Shown here: positions 23,753 to 32,790 of the stretch, in pieces
Layout of the letters: each line of letters begins with the position of its first letter
How positions within the stretch are numbered: the first letter of the stretch is position 1
Origin: Variovorax soli NBRC 106424
GTDB lineage: Bacteria > Pseudomonadota > Gammaproteobacteria > Burkholderiales > Burkholderiaceae_C
Length of the DNA: 42,724 nt
Direction: 5' to 3'
Assembly: GCF_001591385.1 (NCBI RefSeq)
Contig: NZ_BCUU01000042.1
Coordinates: forward strand, 1 to 42,724
Program-made: the position numbers and the translations under genes
The notes under the pieces: generated by a model
Told to the model about the DNA's origin: nothing
The model's database searches: none
The model's input: the letters and a program-made list of their open reading frames with translations, nothing else

Positions 23753-24976
23753 ATGGAAGTCAACCGCGTCTTCGACGCCATCGTCATCGGCGCAGGCGCC
23801 GCGGGCCTCTTTTGCGCAGCGCACGCCGGCCAGCGCGGGCTGCGCGTGCTGCTGCTGGACCACAACGAGCGCATCGCCGAGAAGATCCGCATCTCGGGCG
23901 GCGGGCGGGCCAACTTCACCAACCGCGACCTGGACCTGCGCGCGCCGCAGCGCCACTTCGTGGGCGACAACCCGCATTTCTGCCGCTCGGCCCTGTCGCG
24001 CTACACGCCGCAGCACTTCATCGGCCTGGTGGAAAAACACGGCATCGCCTACCACGAGAAGCACAAGGGACAGCTCTTTTGCGATGGCCCGTCGCAGCAG
24101 ATCATCGACATGCTGCTGGCCGAATGCGCCGCAGGCAACGTGGCCCACTGGCAGCCGTGCAAGGTGGGCGAGGTGCAATTCGAGGCCGGCGAGGGCTACC
24201 GGCTGCAGACATCCCGCGGCGAAGTGCGCGCACCCCGGCTCGTGGTGGCCACCGGCGGCCTGTCGATTCCGCAGATCGGCGCCAGCGACTTCGGCTACCG
24301 CGTCGCGGCGCAATTCGGCCTGCGTGTCGTGGCGCCCCGCCCGGCGCTGGTGCCGCTCACCTTCGCCGGCGAAGGCTGGGCGCCCTATGCCGACCTGGCC
24401 GGCCTGGCGCTGCCGGTGCAGATCGAGACCGGCGCCAAGAAGGAACGCATGAGCTTCCATGAAGACCTGCTGTTCACGCACCGCGGCCTGTCGGGCCCGG
24501 CGGTGCTGCAGATCTCCAGCTACTGGAAGCCCGGCTCGCCGCTCACCCTGGATTTCGCGCCCGGCGTGCAGGTCGACGCGGAACTGCGTGACGCCAAGGC
24601 GCGCTCGAAGAAGCGCATTGCCAACGAACTGGCGCAGTGGGTGCCGGCGCGCCTGGCCGACGCCTGGGTCGGGCAGGACGCCGCACTGGCCCGCCCCATC
24701 AACGAGGCGGCCGACAAGGCCCTGGCGCAGCTGGCCGAGCGCATCGGCCGCTGGCAGATCACGCCCAGCGGCACCGAGGGCTACAAGAAGGCCGAGGTCA
24801 CGGCCGGCGGCATCGACACGCGCGAGCTGTCGTCGCAGACCATGGAGTCGAAGCAGCCCGGCCTGTACTTCATCGGCGAGGTGGTGGACGTCACCGGCTG
24901 GCTGGGCGGCTACAACTTCCAGTGGGCGTGGGCCAGCGCGCATGCCTGCGCCGAGGCCCTGGCCGCGCAGCAGTAA
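23753..24976 (+). CDS. HI0933/YhiN-family flavoprotein (aminoacetone oxidase-like)
   Basis: A 407-residue flavoprotein. The FAD dinucleotide loop is DAIVIGAGAAGLFCAAHAG. The family hallmark GGGRANFTN appears in ISGGGRANFTNRDLD. Other signatures are VVATGGLSIPQIGASDFGY, TPSGTEGYKKAEVTAGG and the C-terminal GYNFQWAWASAHACAEAL. The biochemical role of this family is poorly defined; some members are annotated as aminoacetone oxidases or BaiN-like. The start at 23753 gives the usual N-terminus; an ATG 13 codons earlier is in the repeat-flanking gap. No operon partner is evident. Confidence 0.9.
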   Translation: MEVNRVFDAIVIGAGAAGLFCAAHAGQRGLRVLLLDHNERIAEKIRISGGGRANFTNRDLDLRAPQRHFVGDNPHFCRSALSRYTPQHFIGLVEKHGIAYHEKHKGQLFCDGPSQQIIDMLLAECAAGNVAHWQPCKVGEVQFEAGEGYRLQTSRGEVRAPRLVVATGGLSIPQIGASDFGYRVAAQFGLRVVAPRPALVPLTFAGEGWAPYADLAGLALPVQIETGAKKERMSFHEDLLFTHRGLSGPAVLQISSYWKPGSPLTLDFAPGVQVDAELRDAKARSKKRIANELAQWVPARLADAWVGQDAALARPINEAADKALAQLAERIGRWQITPSGTEGYKKAEVTAGGIDTRELSSQTMESKQPGLYFIGEVVDVTGWLGGYNFQWAWASAHACAEALAAQQ

Positions 24977-25124
24977 GCGTACGCAGCCGGCATCGCTGCA
25001 GCGGGACCGGGGCATGCACAGGCAATGTCCGAATCTGATCGGTCCATGTCTTGCGGCCCGCTGTGCGCGGCCCGCGCAATCGCCAAGAATGCAGGCTCCT
25101 GCAACCACTTGCGAGCCAAAGCCG

Positions 25125-25754
25125 ATGTCTTCTTCTCCCCGCCGCGCCCTGGTCGTCATCGACGTGCAAAACGAATACTTCGAGGGCGGCGGCCTGCCCA
25201 TCGAGTACCCGCCGATCTCGGACACCCTGCCCAACATCACCCGCGCCATGGACGCCGCCCGCGCCGCCGGCGTGCCCGTGGTGGTGGTGCAGCACCATGC
25301 GCCGGCCGGCGCACCGGTGTTCCAGGCCGACAAGCACGGCGGCCAGCTGCATCCTGAAGTCGCCGGCCGGGCACGCGACCACCTGATCACCAAGACCCTG
25401 CCAAGCGTCTTCACCGGCACCGATTTCGCCGCCTGGATCGAAGCGCACGGGGTGAACACGCTCACCATCGCAGGCTACATGACGCACAACTGCAACGCAT
25501 CGACGGTGTACGAGGGAATGCACCGCGGCCTGGCGATGGAGTTCCTGGCGGACGCGACCGGCTCCCTCCCCTACGCCAACGCCGCCGGCCGGGCCAGCGC
25601 GGAAGAGATCCATCGGGTGCTCAGCGTCGTGTTCCACAGCAATTTCGCCGCCGTGGCCTCCACCGCCGACTGGATCGCCGCCGTGGCTAGGCAGGAGGCC
25701 CTGCCCAAGGACAACGTGGTGGCGTCCAACCAGCGGGGCCGCCAGGCTGCCTGA
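25125..25754 (+). CDS. Isochorismatase-like cysteine hydrolase
   Basis: A 209-residue member of the isochorismatase/nicotinamidase superfamily. The Asp of the triad is in ALVVIDVQNEYF (D13), the Lys in LITKTLPSVFTGT, and the Cys in GYMTHNCNASTVYEG, preceded by the usual cis-peptide region. Substrates in this family include isochorismate, nicotinamide, N-carbamoyl compounds and peroxyureidoacrylate; none can be chosen from sequence. The frame is open far upstream, but the ATG at 25125 gives the standard N-terminus. It is followed by the rpsU promoter, so it is probably monocistronic. Confidence 0.9.
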   Translation: MSSSPRRALVVIDVQNEYFEGGGLPIEYPPISDTLPNITRAMDAARAAGVPVVVVQHHAPAGAPVFQADKHGGQLHPEVAGRARDHLITKTLPSVFTGTDFAAWIEAHGVNTLTIAGYMTHNCNASTVYEGMHRGLAMEFLADATGSLPYANAAGRASAEEIHRVLSVVFHSNFAAVASTADWIAAVARQEALPKDNVVASNQRGRQAA

Positions 25755-25775
25755 GGGCCGGGGAAAGACGGGGGT

Positions 25776-25804
25776 CGACCGAGCTGGCGCGCGCAGGTTA
25801 TAAT
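25776..25804 (+). promoter_or_regulatory. Sigma-70 promoter of rpsU
   Basis: Perfect -10 box TATAAT at 25799-25804 in a gap upstream of rpsU. The -35 region is weaker (TCGACC at 25775-25780 at 18-bp spacing, 4 of 6 matches to TTGACA). The leader to the rpsU ATG would be about 100 nt. Confidence 0.65.
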
Positions 25805-25913
25805 GCGCGGCTAACTTTTGGCCCTACCTCAACGGCCGCACCAGTTTTCAGTTGAGGAACCCCCGCCCGGGTCACGATCTTGCCTGGGCCCCCTGTTTCA
25901 AAAACCGAGCTAA

Positions 25914-26126
25914 ATGACCACCATCCGCGTTAAAGAAAACGAGCCCTTCGACGTGGCGCTGCGCCGCTTCAAGCGCACCATCGAAAAACTGGGCCTGCTG
26001 ACCGACCTGCGTGCCCGCGAGTTCTACGAGAAGCCCACCGCCGAGCGCAAGCGCAAGAAGGCCGCGGCCGTCAAGCGCCACTACAAGCGCGTGCGCAGCA
26101 TGCAGCTGCCCAAGAAGCTGTACTAA
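25914..26126 (+). CDS. rpsU: 30S ribosomal protein S21
   Basis: A 70-residue, highly basic protein of the small subunit platform near the anti-Shine-Dalgarno of 16S rRNA. It matches S21 throughout: [20 protein letters not shown] at the N-terminus and the Lys/Arg-rich [17 protein letters not shown] helix, ending KKLY. There is no strong Shine-Dalgarno before the ATG, which is notable for S21. yqeY follows after 123 nt on the same strand; the gap has a CGACGGC/GCCGTCG inverted repeat but no T-run. Confidence 0.97.
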
Positions 26127-26249
26127 GCTGCCCCGCCACGACGGCCCTTCTTTCCTGAAGCCGCCGTCGCCGGTTTCGAGCCGCGCCAGGAACGTCCTGC
26201 CGCGGCTCTTGTCATTCTTGCCTGCCAGATAAAAGAAAAGGAAAACGCC

Positions 26250-26699
26250 ATGAGCCTGAAGGACCAGATCACCGAAGACATGAAGACGGCGATGCGTGCC
26301 AAGGACTCCGAGCGCCTCGCCACCATCCGCCTGCTGATGGCCGCGCTCAAGCAGAAGGAAGTGGACGAGCGCGTCGAGCTGGACGACGCCATGATCGTCG
26401 CCGTCATCGACAAGATGGTGAAGCAGCGCAAGGACTCGGTCGCTGCCTTCACCCAGGGCGGCCGCCAGGACCTGGCCGACAAGGAAGCGGCCGAGATCAA
26501 GGTGCTGGACGCCTACCTGCCCCAGCGCATGGGCGCCGACGAGATCGCCGCCGAGGTGAAGGCCATCGTCGCCGAATTGGGCGCCAAGGGCCCCGGCGAC
26601 ATGGGCAAGGTGATGGGTGCCGTGAAGACCCGCCTGGCCGGCAAGGCCGACATGGGCCAGGTCAGCGCCGCGGTGAAGGCAGCACTCTCCGGCGCTTGA
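26250..26699 (+). CDS. GatB/YqeY domain-containing protein
   Basis: A 149-residue all-helical protein matching the YqeY family, related to the tail domain of the GatB amidotransferase subunit. Typical stretches are LKDQITEDMKTAMRAKDSER, IRLLMAALKQKEVDER, DAYLPQRMGADEIAAEV and GPGDMGKVMGAVKTRLAGKAD. Its molecular role is unknown; a tRNA-related function is inferred only from the GatB similarity. AAGGAAAACGCC precedes the ATG. The rpsU-yqeY order is common in proteobacteria, often followed by dnaG; here a Nudix gene follows after 11 nt. Confidence 0.94.
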   Translation: MSLKDQITEDMKTAMRAKDSERLATIRLLMAALKQKEVDERVELDDAMIVAVIDKMVKQRKDSVAAFTQGGRQDLADKEAAEIKVLDAYLPQRMGADEIAAEVKAIVAELGAKGPGDMGKVMGAVKTRLAGKADMGQVSAAVKAALSGA

Positions 26700-26710
26700 G
26701 CGGCGCCGGC

Positions 26711-27187
26711 ATGAGCGCCAACGCCGAGCCCATCCTCAAGGCCTGCGCCTGCCTGGTCGATGCCCAGGGCCGGCTGCTGGTGTTCTACCAGCCGGCCGAC
26801 GGCGGCATGCAATTGCCCAAGGGCACCATCGAACCGGGCGAGTCCCCGGAAGACGCGGTGCGCCGCGAGCTGCTGGAGGAATCCGGCATCCACTACACCG
26901 GCGAGCTGGTGCCGCTGGGCACCCTGGACCGCCACTGCGAGGCCGGCATCGAAGGCAACAAGCACCGCCACGCGCAGCTGTGGCATCTGTTCCTGATGCA
27001 GGCCCAGGGCCCGCTGCCCGAGACCTTCGACCACGTGGCGCACGGCAGCCCCGAGGAAGACGGCCTGGTGTTCAGCTTCTCCTGGCTCGCCCACGACCAG
27101 GAGCCGGTGGGCTTTGCCAAGCCGTATCTCCAGGCCATCGTGCGGGTGCGCGAAGCTTGGCGCACCCTGGCCGAGCAACGGATCTAG
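26711..27187 (+). CDS. Nudix hydrolase
   Basis: A 158-residue protein with a complete Nudix box (G-x5-E-x7-REL-x-EE-x-G-I) beginning at GTIEPGESPEDAVRRELLEE. The Nudix helix glutamates that bind the metal are intact. Such enzymes cleave nucleoside diphosphates linked to another moiety; the substrate cannot be named. The ATG at 26711 begins 11 nt after the yqeY stop; a TTG at 26696 overlaps yqeY and is less likely. It is probably cotranscribed with yqeY. Confidence 0.88.
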   Translation: MSANAEPILKACACLVDAQGRLLVFYQPADGGMQLPKGTIEPGESPEDAVRRELLEESGIHYTGELVPLGTLDRHCEAGIEGNKHRHAQLWHLFLMQAQGPLPETFDHVAHGSPEEDGLVFSFSWLAHDQEPVGFAKPYLQAIVRVREAWRTLAEQRI

Positions 27188-27290
27188 GCCAGTCCCGCAC
27201 CGGGGAACCGGCTCCGCCGGGCCCCAGGTGGGGTCTCCCCCCTGGGGGGTGGAGTTACACGACCGAAGGGAGTGAAAAGCCGGGGGGCTG
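27188..27290. repeat. Palindrome-rich intergenic spacer between convergent nudix and pmbA
   Basis: The 103-bp gap between two convergent genes contains CTCCCCCCTGGGGGGTGGAG (27235-27254), an imperfect palindrome, and other C/G runs. It resembles interspersed GC-rich intergenic elements of this bacterial group and may serve as a bidirectional terminator, although no T-run is present. Confidence 0.4.
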
Positions 27291-28664
27291 TCAGGACCCT
27301 GCGACCTTCATTCGGTTGATCAGGATGGAGCCGGTGGTCTTGGCGCCGAAGGTGTAAGCGTCGGCCCCCACCGCCTCGATGCCCAGCAGCATGTCCTTGA
27401 GGTTGCCGGCGATGGTGATCTCCTGCACCGGAAAGGCGATGCGCCCCTTTTCCACCCAGAAGCCGCTGCAGCCGCGCGAGTAGTCGCCGGTCACGTAGTT
27501 CACGCCCTGCCCCATCAGCTCGATGACGAACAGGCCCGTGCCCAGCTTCTCGAGCATCGCGTCCAGGTCGTCCTGCGGACGCGTGCGCGACGAATGCAAC
27601 ACGAGGTTGTGCGAGCCGCCGGCGTTGCCGGTGGTCTTCATGCCCAGCTTGCGCGCCGAGTAGGTCGATAGAAAGTAGCCCTCCAGCCGCCCGCCGTCGA
27701 CGATCTTGCGCGCCTTGGTGGCCACGCCTTCGTCGTCGAAAGGCGCGCTGCCCTTGCCGCGCCGCACATGCGGATCTTCGTCGACGCTGATGTGGTCGGC
27801 CAGCACCTTCTTGCCCAGCGAGTCGAGCAGGAAGCTGCTCTTGCGGTAGAGCGCCCCGCCGCTGGTGGCCTGCACCAGCGAGCCCAGCAGGCCCGCCGCC
27901 AGCGGCGACTCGAACAGCACCGGGCATTCGGTGGTCTTGATCTTTCGCGACTTCAGCCGGCTGAGCGCCCGCTCGGCGGCATAGCGGCCCACCGCCTGCG
28001 GGCTGGCCAACTCGCCCGCCGAGCGCATGGAGCTGTACCAGGCGTCGCGCTGCATGTCGTCGCCGCGCCCCGCGATGGGTGCCACCGAGATCGAATGGCG
28101 CGAACTGGCATAGCCGCCGCGAAAACCGTGCGTGTGCGCGCTGAAGAAATGGCTCTGCTGCGCGGAGACACCCGCGCCTTCGCTGTTGGTGATGCGCTTG
28201 TCGGTGGACAGGGCCGCCGCCTCGCATTCCAGCGCCAGCCTGGCCGCCTCTTCGCTGGTGATGGCCCAGGGATGGAACAGATCCAGCTCGGGCTGCTCGC
28301 GCACGATGTCTTCCTCGTCGGGCAGGCCGCCCACGGGGTCTTCGGCGGTGAAGCGGGCGATGTCGTAGGCCGCCTGCACGGTCTGCTTGATGGCGCCTTC
28401 TGAAAAGTCGGAGGTGCTGGCGTTGCCGCGGCGCTGGCCCACGTACACGGTCACGCCCAGCGACTTGTCGCGGTTGCGCTCGACGTTCTCCAACTCGCCC
28501 TTGCGCACCGAGACGCTCAGGCCGCAGCCCTCGGAGGCCTCGGCGCCGGCATCGGTGGCCCCCAGCTTCTTGGCATGCGCCAAGGCGGTATCGACCAGGT
28601 TTTCGAAGTAGGAGCGGCTGTAGGCAAAGCCGCCCTCGGCACGCGAGGTAGAGGTAGATGACAT
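27291..28664 (-). CDS. pmbA: Metalloprotease PmbA/TldE
   Basis: Partner of TldD in the TldD/E protease, which processes unfolded peptides such as microcin precursors. The 457 residues match the TldE/PmbA family: SVRKGELENVERNRDKSLGV, VYVGQRRGNASTSDFSEGAI, GYFLSTYSARKLGMKTTGNA and the C-terminal QGVNYVTGDYSRGCSGFWVE. The catalytic metal-binding HExxxH of TldD is absent, as expected for TldE. The ATG at 28664 is used; a GTG at 28691 is also in frame, and neither has a clear ribosome-binding site. It is divergent from yjgA, with an 84-bp shared promoter region. Confidence 0.94.
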   Translation of the reverse strand: MSSTSTSRAEGGFAYSRSYFENLVDTALAHAKKLGATDAGAEASEGCGLSVSVRKGELENVERNRDKSLGVTVYVGQRRGNASTSDFSEGAIKQTVQAAYDIARFTAEDPVGGLPDEEDIVREQPELDLFHPWAITSEEAARLALECEAAALSTDKRITNSEGAGVSAQQSHFFSAHTHGFRGGYASSRHSISVAPIAGRGDDMQRDAWYSSMRSAGELASPQAVGRYAAERALSRLKSRKIKTTECPVLFESPLAAGLLGSLVQATSGGALYRKSSFLLDSLGKKVLADHISVDEDPHVRRGKGSAPFDDEGVATKARKIVDGGRLEGYFLSTYSARKLGMKTTGNAGGSHNLVLHSSRTRPQDDLDAMLEKLGTGLFVIELMGQGVNYVTGDYSRGCSGFWVEKGRIAFPVQEITIAGNLKDMLLGIEAVGADAYTFGAKTTGSILINRMKVAGS

Positions 28665-28748
28665 GTGGAGGACAATGATACTTGCGCCCACCCGGCCGCG
28701 CCGACCGCGCGCTGCCCGGCCCGGGCCCTTTCAGGAAACCAGACCGCC

Positions 28749-29402
28749 ATGCCCCGCAAACCCAAAAAAGGCTACTTCGTGCGCGGCCACTTCGTGGCCG
28801 AAGGCAGCGAACTCGACCAGGAGCTCAAGCGCGAGCTCAAGGGCACCGATGTCAGCAAGACCGACCTCAAGCGCGAGAGCGCCGAGCTGCAGGCGCTCGG
28901 CGAAGCGCTGCTCAAGCTGCGCGCCGCCGCATTCAACGACCTGCCGATCAGCGACAAGCTGCGCGAAGCCATTGTCGAAGCCAAGCGCATCACCAATTTC
29001 GAAGGCAAGCGCCGCCAGATGCAGTTCATCGGCAAGCAGATGAGACTGCAGGAGCCCGAGACGCTGGACGCGATCCGCGCCGCCCTGGCCGAACAGGACC
29101 GCCCCAGCGCCGAAGCCACGCTCGCCCTGCACGAGGCCGAACTGTGGCGCGACCGCCTGATCGTCGACGACGATGCGCTGGGCGGCTGGATCGAGACGCA
29201 TCCGGCCACCGACGCCCAGCAACTGCGCGCCCTGGTCCGCCAGGCCCGCAAGGACCTCAAGGCCGGCCCGCCCGGCGAGGCGCCGCGCCAAGGCCGCGCC
29301 TACCGCGAAATCTTCCAGGTCGTGCGCGCGCAGCTGGCGGCGCACGGGGGCAGCGACCATGCCGAAGAAGCGGCCGAACAATCGCGCGAGGAAGACGCAT
29401 GA
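28749..29402 (+). CDS. darP: Ribosome-associated 50S biogenesis protein (YjgA/DarP family)
   Basis: A 217-residue charged protein of the DUF615/YjgA family, associated with late 50S subunits. Recognisable stretches are PKKGYFVRGHFVAEGSELDQ at the N-terminus, LPISDKLREAIVEAKRITNF and EGKRRQMQFIGKQMR, then a Glu/Ala-rich C-terminal half with GRAYREIFQVVR. AGGAAACC precedes the ATG at 28749; the longer upstream frame is not preferred. It overlaps mog by ATGA, and lies divergent from pmbA, the conserved pmbA/yjgA/mog arrangement of betaproteobacteria. Confidence 0.93.
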   Translation: MPRKPKKGYFVRGHFVAEGSELDQELKRELKGTDVSKTDLKRESAELQALGEALLKLRAAAFNDLPISDKLREAIVEAKRITNFEGKRRQMQFIGKQMRLQEPETLDAIRAALAEQDRPSAEATLALHEAELWRDRLIVDDDALGGWIETHPATDAQQLRALVRQARKDLKAGPPGEAPRQGRAYREIFQVVRAQLAAHGGSDHAEEAAEQSREEDA

Positions 29403-29989
29403 ACTACGACCCCGTACGCATCGGCATCGTCTCCATCAGCGACCGCGCCTCCAGCGGCGTGTACGAAGACAAGGGCCTGCCCGCCCTGCGCGACTGGCTG
29501 GGGCGCGCACTGAAGAACCCGCTGCATTTCGAGTCGCGGCTGATTCCCGACGAGAAGGAGCGGATCAGCCGCGCACTGGTCGAGCTGGTCGACGCCGGCT
29601 GCTCGCTGGTGCTCACCACCGGCGGTACCGGCCCGGCCGTGCGCGACGTCACGCCCGAGGCCACGCTGGCCGTGGCCGACAAGGAAATGCCCGGCTTCGG
29701 CGAGCAGATGCGCCAGATCAGCCTGCGTTTCGTGCCCACCGCCATCCTCTCGCGGCAGGTCGCGGTCATTCGCGGCCAGAGCCTGATCATCAACCTGCCC
29801 GGCCAGCCCAAGTCGATCGCGGAAACGCTGGAAGGGCTGAAGGGAGAGAACGGCGAGCAGATCGTGCCGGGCATCTTTGCCGCGGTGCCCTACTGCATCG
29901 ACCTGATCGGCGGACCGTACCTGGAAGGCAATCCCGAGGTGTGCAAGGTGTGGCGGCCCAAGGCGGCCATCCGCACCTTCGAAAGCTGA
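29399..29989 (+). CDS. mog: Molybdopterin adenylyltransferase
   Basis: Activates molybdopterin by adenylylation before molybdenum insertion. The 196 residues show the MogA family: RIGIVSISDRASSGVYEDKG at the N-terminus, SLVLTTGGTGPAVRDVTPEA (the molybdopterin-binding loop), and INLPGQPKSIAETLEG. The ATG overlaps the yjgA stop by four bases, so translation is probably coupled. The product would be needed by the molybdenum-dependent nitrate reductase at 18886, but there is no direct genetic linkage. Confidence 0.94.
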   Translation: MNYDPVRIGIVSISDRASSGVYEDKGLPALRDWLGRALKNPLHFESRLIPDEKERISRALVELVDAGCSLVLTTGGTGPAVRDVTPEATLAVADKEMPGFGEQMRQISLRFVPTAILSRQVAVIRGQSLIINLPGQPKSIAETLEGLKGENGEQIVPGIFAAVPYCIDLIGGPYLEGNPEVCKVWRPKAAIRTFES

Positions 29990-30023
29990 CGCGCAGCCGG
30001 CGCGCAGGCCGGGCGTCGCGCCC

Positions 30024-30794
30024 TTACTTGCCGACCAGCTGCGCGAGCTTCTCGGCCTCGAAGCACTCCTTGCGCGCCGCATCGTCGGGCACGCAATCGC
30101 GCTGTTGCTGCGACAGCTTCTCGATGGCCTGCCACAAGAGGGCAATCTGCTTGTCTTGCGCGCCGGCGCTGTCGATCAGCCCGCGCATGGCCAGCGACAG
30201 CGGGTCGTCGCCCTGCGTCACGCCATAGGCGGCAAACGCGCCTTCGCGCCCCTCCACCTTGTCGCGCAGCTGCGCCTCGCCGGCCGGGATGATGCGCGCC
30301 GGAATGCCCACCGCCGTGGCGCCCGCCGGCACCGGCCGCGTCACCACGGCATTGGAGCCGATGCGCGCGCCGTCGCCCACGGTGAAGCCGCCCAGCACCT
30401 TGGCGCCGGCCCCCACCACCACGTCGCGGCCCAGCGTCGGATGCCGCTTGGTGCCCTTGTAGAGCGAGGTGCCGCCCAGGGTCACGCCCTGGTAGATGGT
30501 GCAGCCGTCGCCGATCTCGGCGGTCTCGCCCACCACCACGCCCATGGCGTGATCGAAGAAGACGCGGTTGCCGATCTTGGCTGCGGGGTGGATCTCGATG
30601 CCGGTGAGCCAGCGCGAGAAATGCGAGATGAAGTTGCCCAGCCAGCGCAGCCCGTGGTTCCAGCACCAGTGCGCGGGCCGGTGCAGCATCACGGCGTGCA
30701 GGCCCGGATAGAGCGTAAGAACCTCGAAGGCCGAATGGGCGGCCGGGTCCCGCTCGAGGATGCAGCGGATATCGGAGCGCAGGCGGTCGAACAT
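30024..30794 (-). CDS. cysE: Serine O-acetyltransferase (EpsC-type)
   Basis: Catalyses the first step of cysteine synthesis, acetylating serine with acetyl-CoA. The 256 residues are dominated by a left-handed beta-helix of hexapeptide repeats, with the catalytic region [20 protein letters not shown] and [20 protein letters not shown]. The N-terminus is the short EpsC type ([20 protein letters not shown]). A C-terminal extension of about 70 residues after the repeats (from [14 protein letters not shown]) is charged and helical, and longer than in plain CysE. It is 43 nt downstream of trmJ on the same strand, a conserved pair. Confidence 0.93.
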   Translation of the reverse strand: MFDRLRSDIRCILERDPAAHSAFEVLTLYPGLHAVMLHRPAHWCWNHGLRWLGNFISHFSRWLTGIEIHPAAKIGNRVFFDHAMGVVVGETAEIGDGCTIYQGVTLGGTSLYKGTKRHPTLGRDVVVGAGAKVLGGFTVGDGARIGSNAVVTRPVPAGATAVGIPARIIPAGEAQLRDKVEGREGAFAAYGVTQGDDPLSLAMRGLIDSAGAQDKQIALLWQAIEKLSQQQRDCVPDDAARKECFEAEKLAQLVGK

Positions 30795-30837
30795 CTTGTT
30801 TGAGCTCTTTCGGCGATATCGATATGGGGCCGCGAGT

Positions 30838-31611
30838 CTATCGCTGGCCGCTATCGCTTGCAGAGGATGGGGACTCCGCTTCCGTGGCAGGCCGCTGGGG
30901 TTCGGCCATCAGCTTGGCGATGCCGCGCAGGATGTGGATCTCTTCCACCGTGGGCCGGGCCCGGTTGAACAGCTGCTGCAGGCGCGGCATGAGCTTCTTG
31001 GGCGCCTTGGGGTCGAGAAAGCCGATGCTCACCAGCGAACGCTCCCAGTGCGCCAGCATGCCGGCCACAGCCTGCGCGTCGGCAGCGGCGGGCTCGGGCA
31101 AACCGGCCGGCAGCGCGTCGTCGAAGCCGCCCAGTGCCTGGCGCCATTCGTAGGCAATGACCTGGATGGCCGCTCCCAGGTTGAGCGAGCCGAAGCTGGG
31201 GTCGGTCGGAATGCGCAGCGCCACATTGCAGCGGTACACATCCTCGTTGCGCATGCCGAAACGCTCGGAGCCGAACAGGAAGGCCACGTGCTGGTCCTTC
31301 TGCTGCGCCAGCGGCATGAGGTGCTCGCGCGGGCTGCGGGTGGGCGGGCCGAAGTCGCGAGCGATCATGGCGGTGGCGCACAGGTGGGTGACGCCGTCCA
31401 GCGCCTCGTCCAGCGTTTGCACGATGCGCGCCTTGTTCAGCACGTCCAGGGCGCCGCTGGCGCGCTGGATGGTTTCTTCCCGGCGCAGCACGTTGGCCCA
31501 GCGCGGCGCCACCAGCACCAGGTCGTCGAAGCCCATGGTGCGCATGGCGCGCGCCGCGGCGCCGACATTGCCGGCATGGCTGGTCTGGATCAGGATGAAT
31601 CGGGTTCGCAT
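30838..31611 (-). CDS. trmJ: tRNA (Cm32/Um32) 2'-O-methyltransferase TrmJ
   Basis: SPOUT-class SAM-dependent methyltransferase that modifies position 32 of tRNAs. The 257 residues begin [20 protein letters not shown]. The SPOUT knot motifs are present: [19 protein letters not shown] and [20 protein letters not shown], the latter being the SAM-binding knot loop. No Shine-Dalgarno is visible at the ATG (31611), but that N-terminus is the family standard and the long upstream frame is antisense to suhB. It is divergent from suhB, with which it shares a 123-bp intergenic region. Confidence 0.93.
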   Translation of the reverse strand: MRTRFILIQTSHAGNVGAAARAMRTMGFDDLVLVAPRWANVLRREETIQRASGALDVLNKARIVQTLDEALDGVTHLCATAMIARDFGPPTRSPREHLMPLAQQKDQHVAFLFGSERFGMRNEDVYRCNVALRIPTDPSFGSLNLGAAIQVIAYEWRQALGGFDDALPAGLPEPAAADAQAVAGMLAHWERSLVSIGFLDPKAPKKLMPRLQQLFNRARPTVEEIHILRGIAKLMAEPQRPATEAESPSSASDSGQR

Positions 31612-31734
31612 CGGGGGGCAAAAGAACGGAAAGGCACCCGAAAGGGGGTGGCCGGGTAAAATCACCCCAATTGTCGCCGCCCGCATCGCCGGGCTGCTTT
31701 CGGCCTCCTGCCTCGCCTGCTCTTCAAAAAATTC

Positions 31735-32790
31735 ATGTCGTCCAACCTGCACCCCATGCTCAACGTGGCCATCAAGGCCGCCCGCGCCGCCGGCGCCATC
31801 ATCAATCGCGCCGCGCTCGACGTCGAAGCCGTGCGCATCTCGCAAAAGCAGGTCAACGACTTCGTCACCGAGGTCGACCATGCCAGCGAGGCAGCCATCA
31901 TCGAGACGCTGCTGACCGCCTACCCCGGCCACGGCATCCTGGCGGAAGAATCGGGCCGCCAGCACGGCGCGCAGGATTCCGACTACGTGTGGATCATCGA
32001 TCCGCTGGACGGCACGACCAACTTCATCCACGGCTTCCCGGTGTACTGCGTGTCGATCGCCCTCTCGGTCAAGGGCAAGATCGAGCAGGCCGTTATCTAC
32101 GACCCCACCCGCAACGACTTGTTCACCGCCACCAAGGGGCGTGGTGCCTACATGAACGAGCGGCGCATCCGCGTGAGCAAGCGCGTGCGCCTGAACGAAT
32201 GCCTCATTTCCACGGGCTTTCCGTTCCGCACGGGCGACAACTTCAAGCAGTACCTGGCCATCATGGCCGACCTGATGCCGCGCGCGGCCGGCCTGCGCCG
32301 CCCCGGCGCCGCCGCGCTGGACCTGGCCTACGTGGCGGCCGGCTTCTCCGACGCCTTCTTCGAGACGGGCCTGAACATCTGGGACGTGGCGGCCGGCTCG
32401 CTGCTGGTGACCGAGGCCGGCGGCCTGATCGGCAACTTCACCGGCGAGCCCGACTTCCTCGAGCAGCGCGAATGCCTGGCTGGTGCGCCGCGCGTGTACG
32501 GCCAGCTGGTGCCGCTGCTGGCCAAGTACTCCAAGTTCGCCGGCGTGGACGAGAAGCTGCGCGCGTCCGACCGCATGCGCGACGTGAGCGCCAGCGCCGC
32601 CCGCCAGGGCGGCCATGTGCAGGATGCCGATGCCGACGTGTACGCCCGCAGCACCGTCTCGATGCAGCAGGGCGAAGCGGACGCCGCCGCCGAAAGCGAA
32701 ACGCCGGCCGCCGCCGCGCCCGCGCCGCGCAAGCTGACCCGCGCCCGCACCCCCGGTGCGGCTCCCTCGGACCCGACCTCCGCTAAGTGA
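31735..32790 (+). CDS. suhB: Inositol-1-monophosphatase family protein SuhB, with C-terminal extension
   Basis: Mg-dependent phosphatase that also acts in rRNA transcription antitermination in E. coli. Metal and active-site motifs are [29 protein letters not shown], and [17 protein letters not shown]. At 351 residues it is about 80 longer than E. coli SuhB: the phosphatase domain ends near residue 270 ([17 protein letters not shown]) and is followed by an Ala/Pro/Arg-rich tail of low complexity. The stop overlaps the next ATG by one base. It lies divergent from trmJ, the usual location. Confidence 0.94.
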   Translation: MSSNLHPMLNVAIKAARAAGAIINRAALDVEAVRISQKQVNDFVTEVDHASEAAIIETLLTAYPGHGILAEESGRQHGAQDSDYVWIIDPLDGTTNFIHGFPVYCVSIALSVKGKIEQAVIYDPTRNDLFTATKGRGAYMNERRIRVSKRVRLNECLISTGFPFRTGDNFKQYLAIMADLMPRAAGLRRPGAAALDLAYVAAGFSDAFFETGLNIWDVAAGSLLVTEAGGLIGNFTGEPDFLEQRECLAGAPRVYGQLVPLLAKYSKFAGVDEKLRASDRMRDVSASAARQGGHVQDADADVYARSTVSMQQGEADAAAESETPAAAAPAPRKLTRARTPGAAPSDPTSAK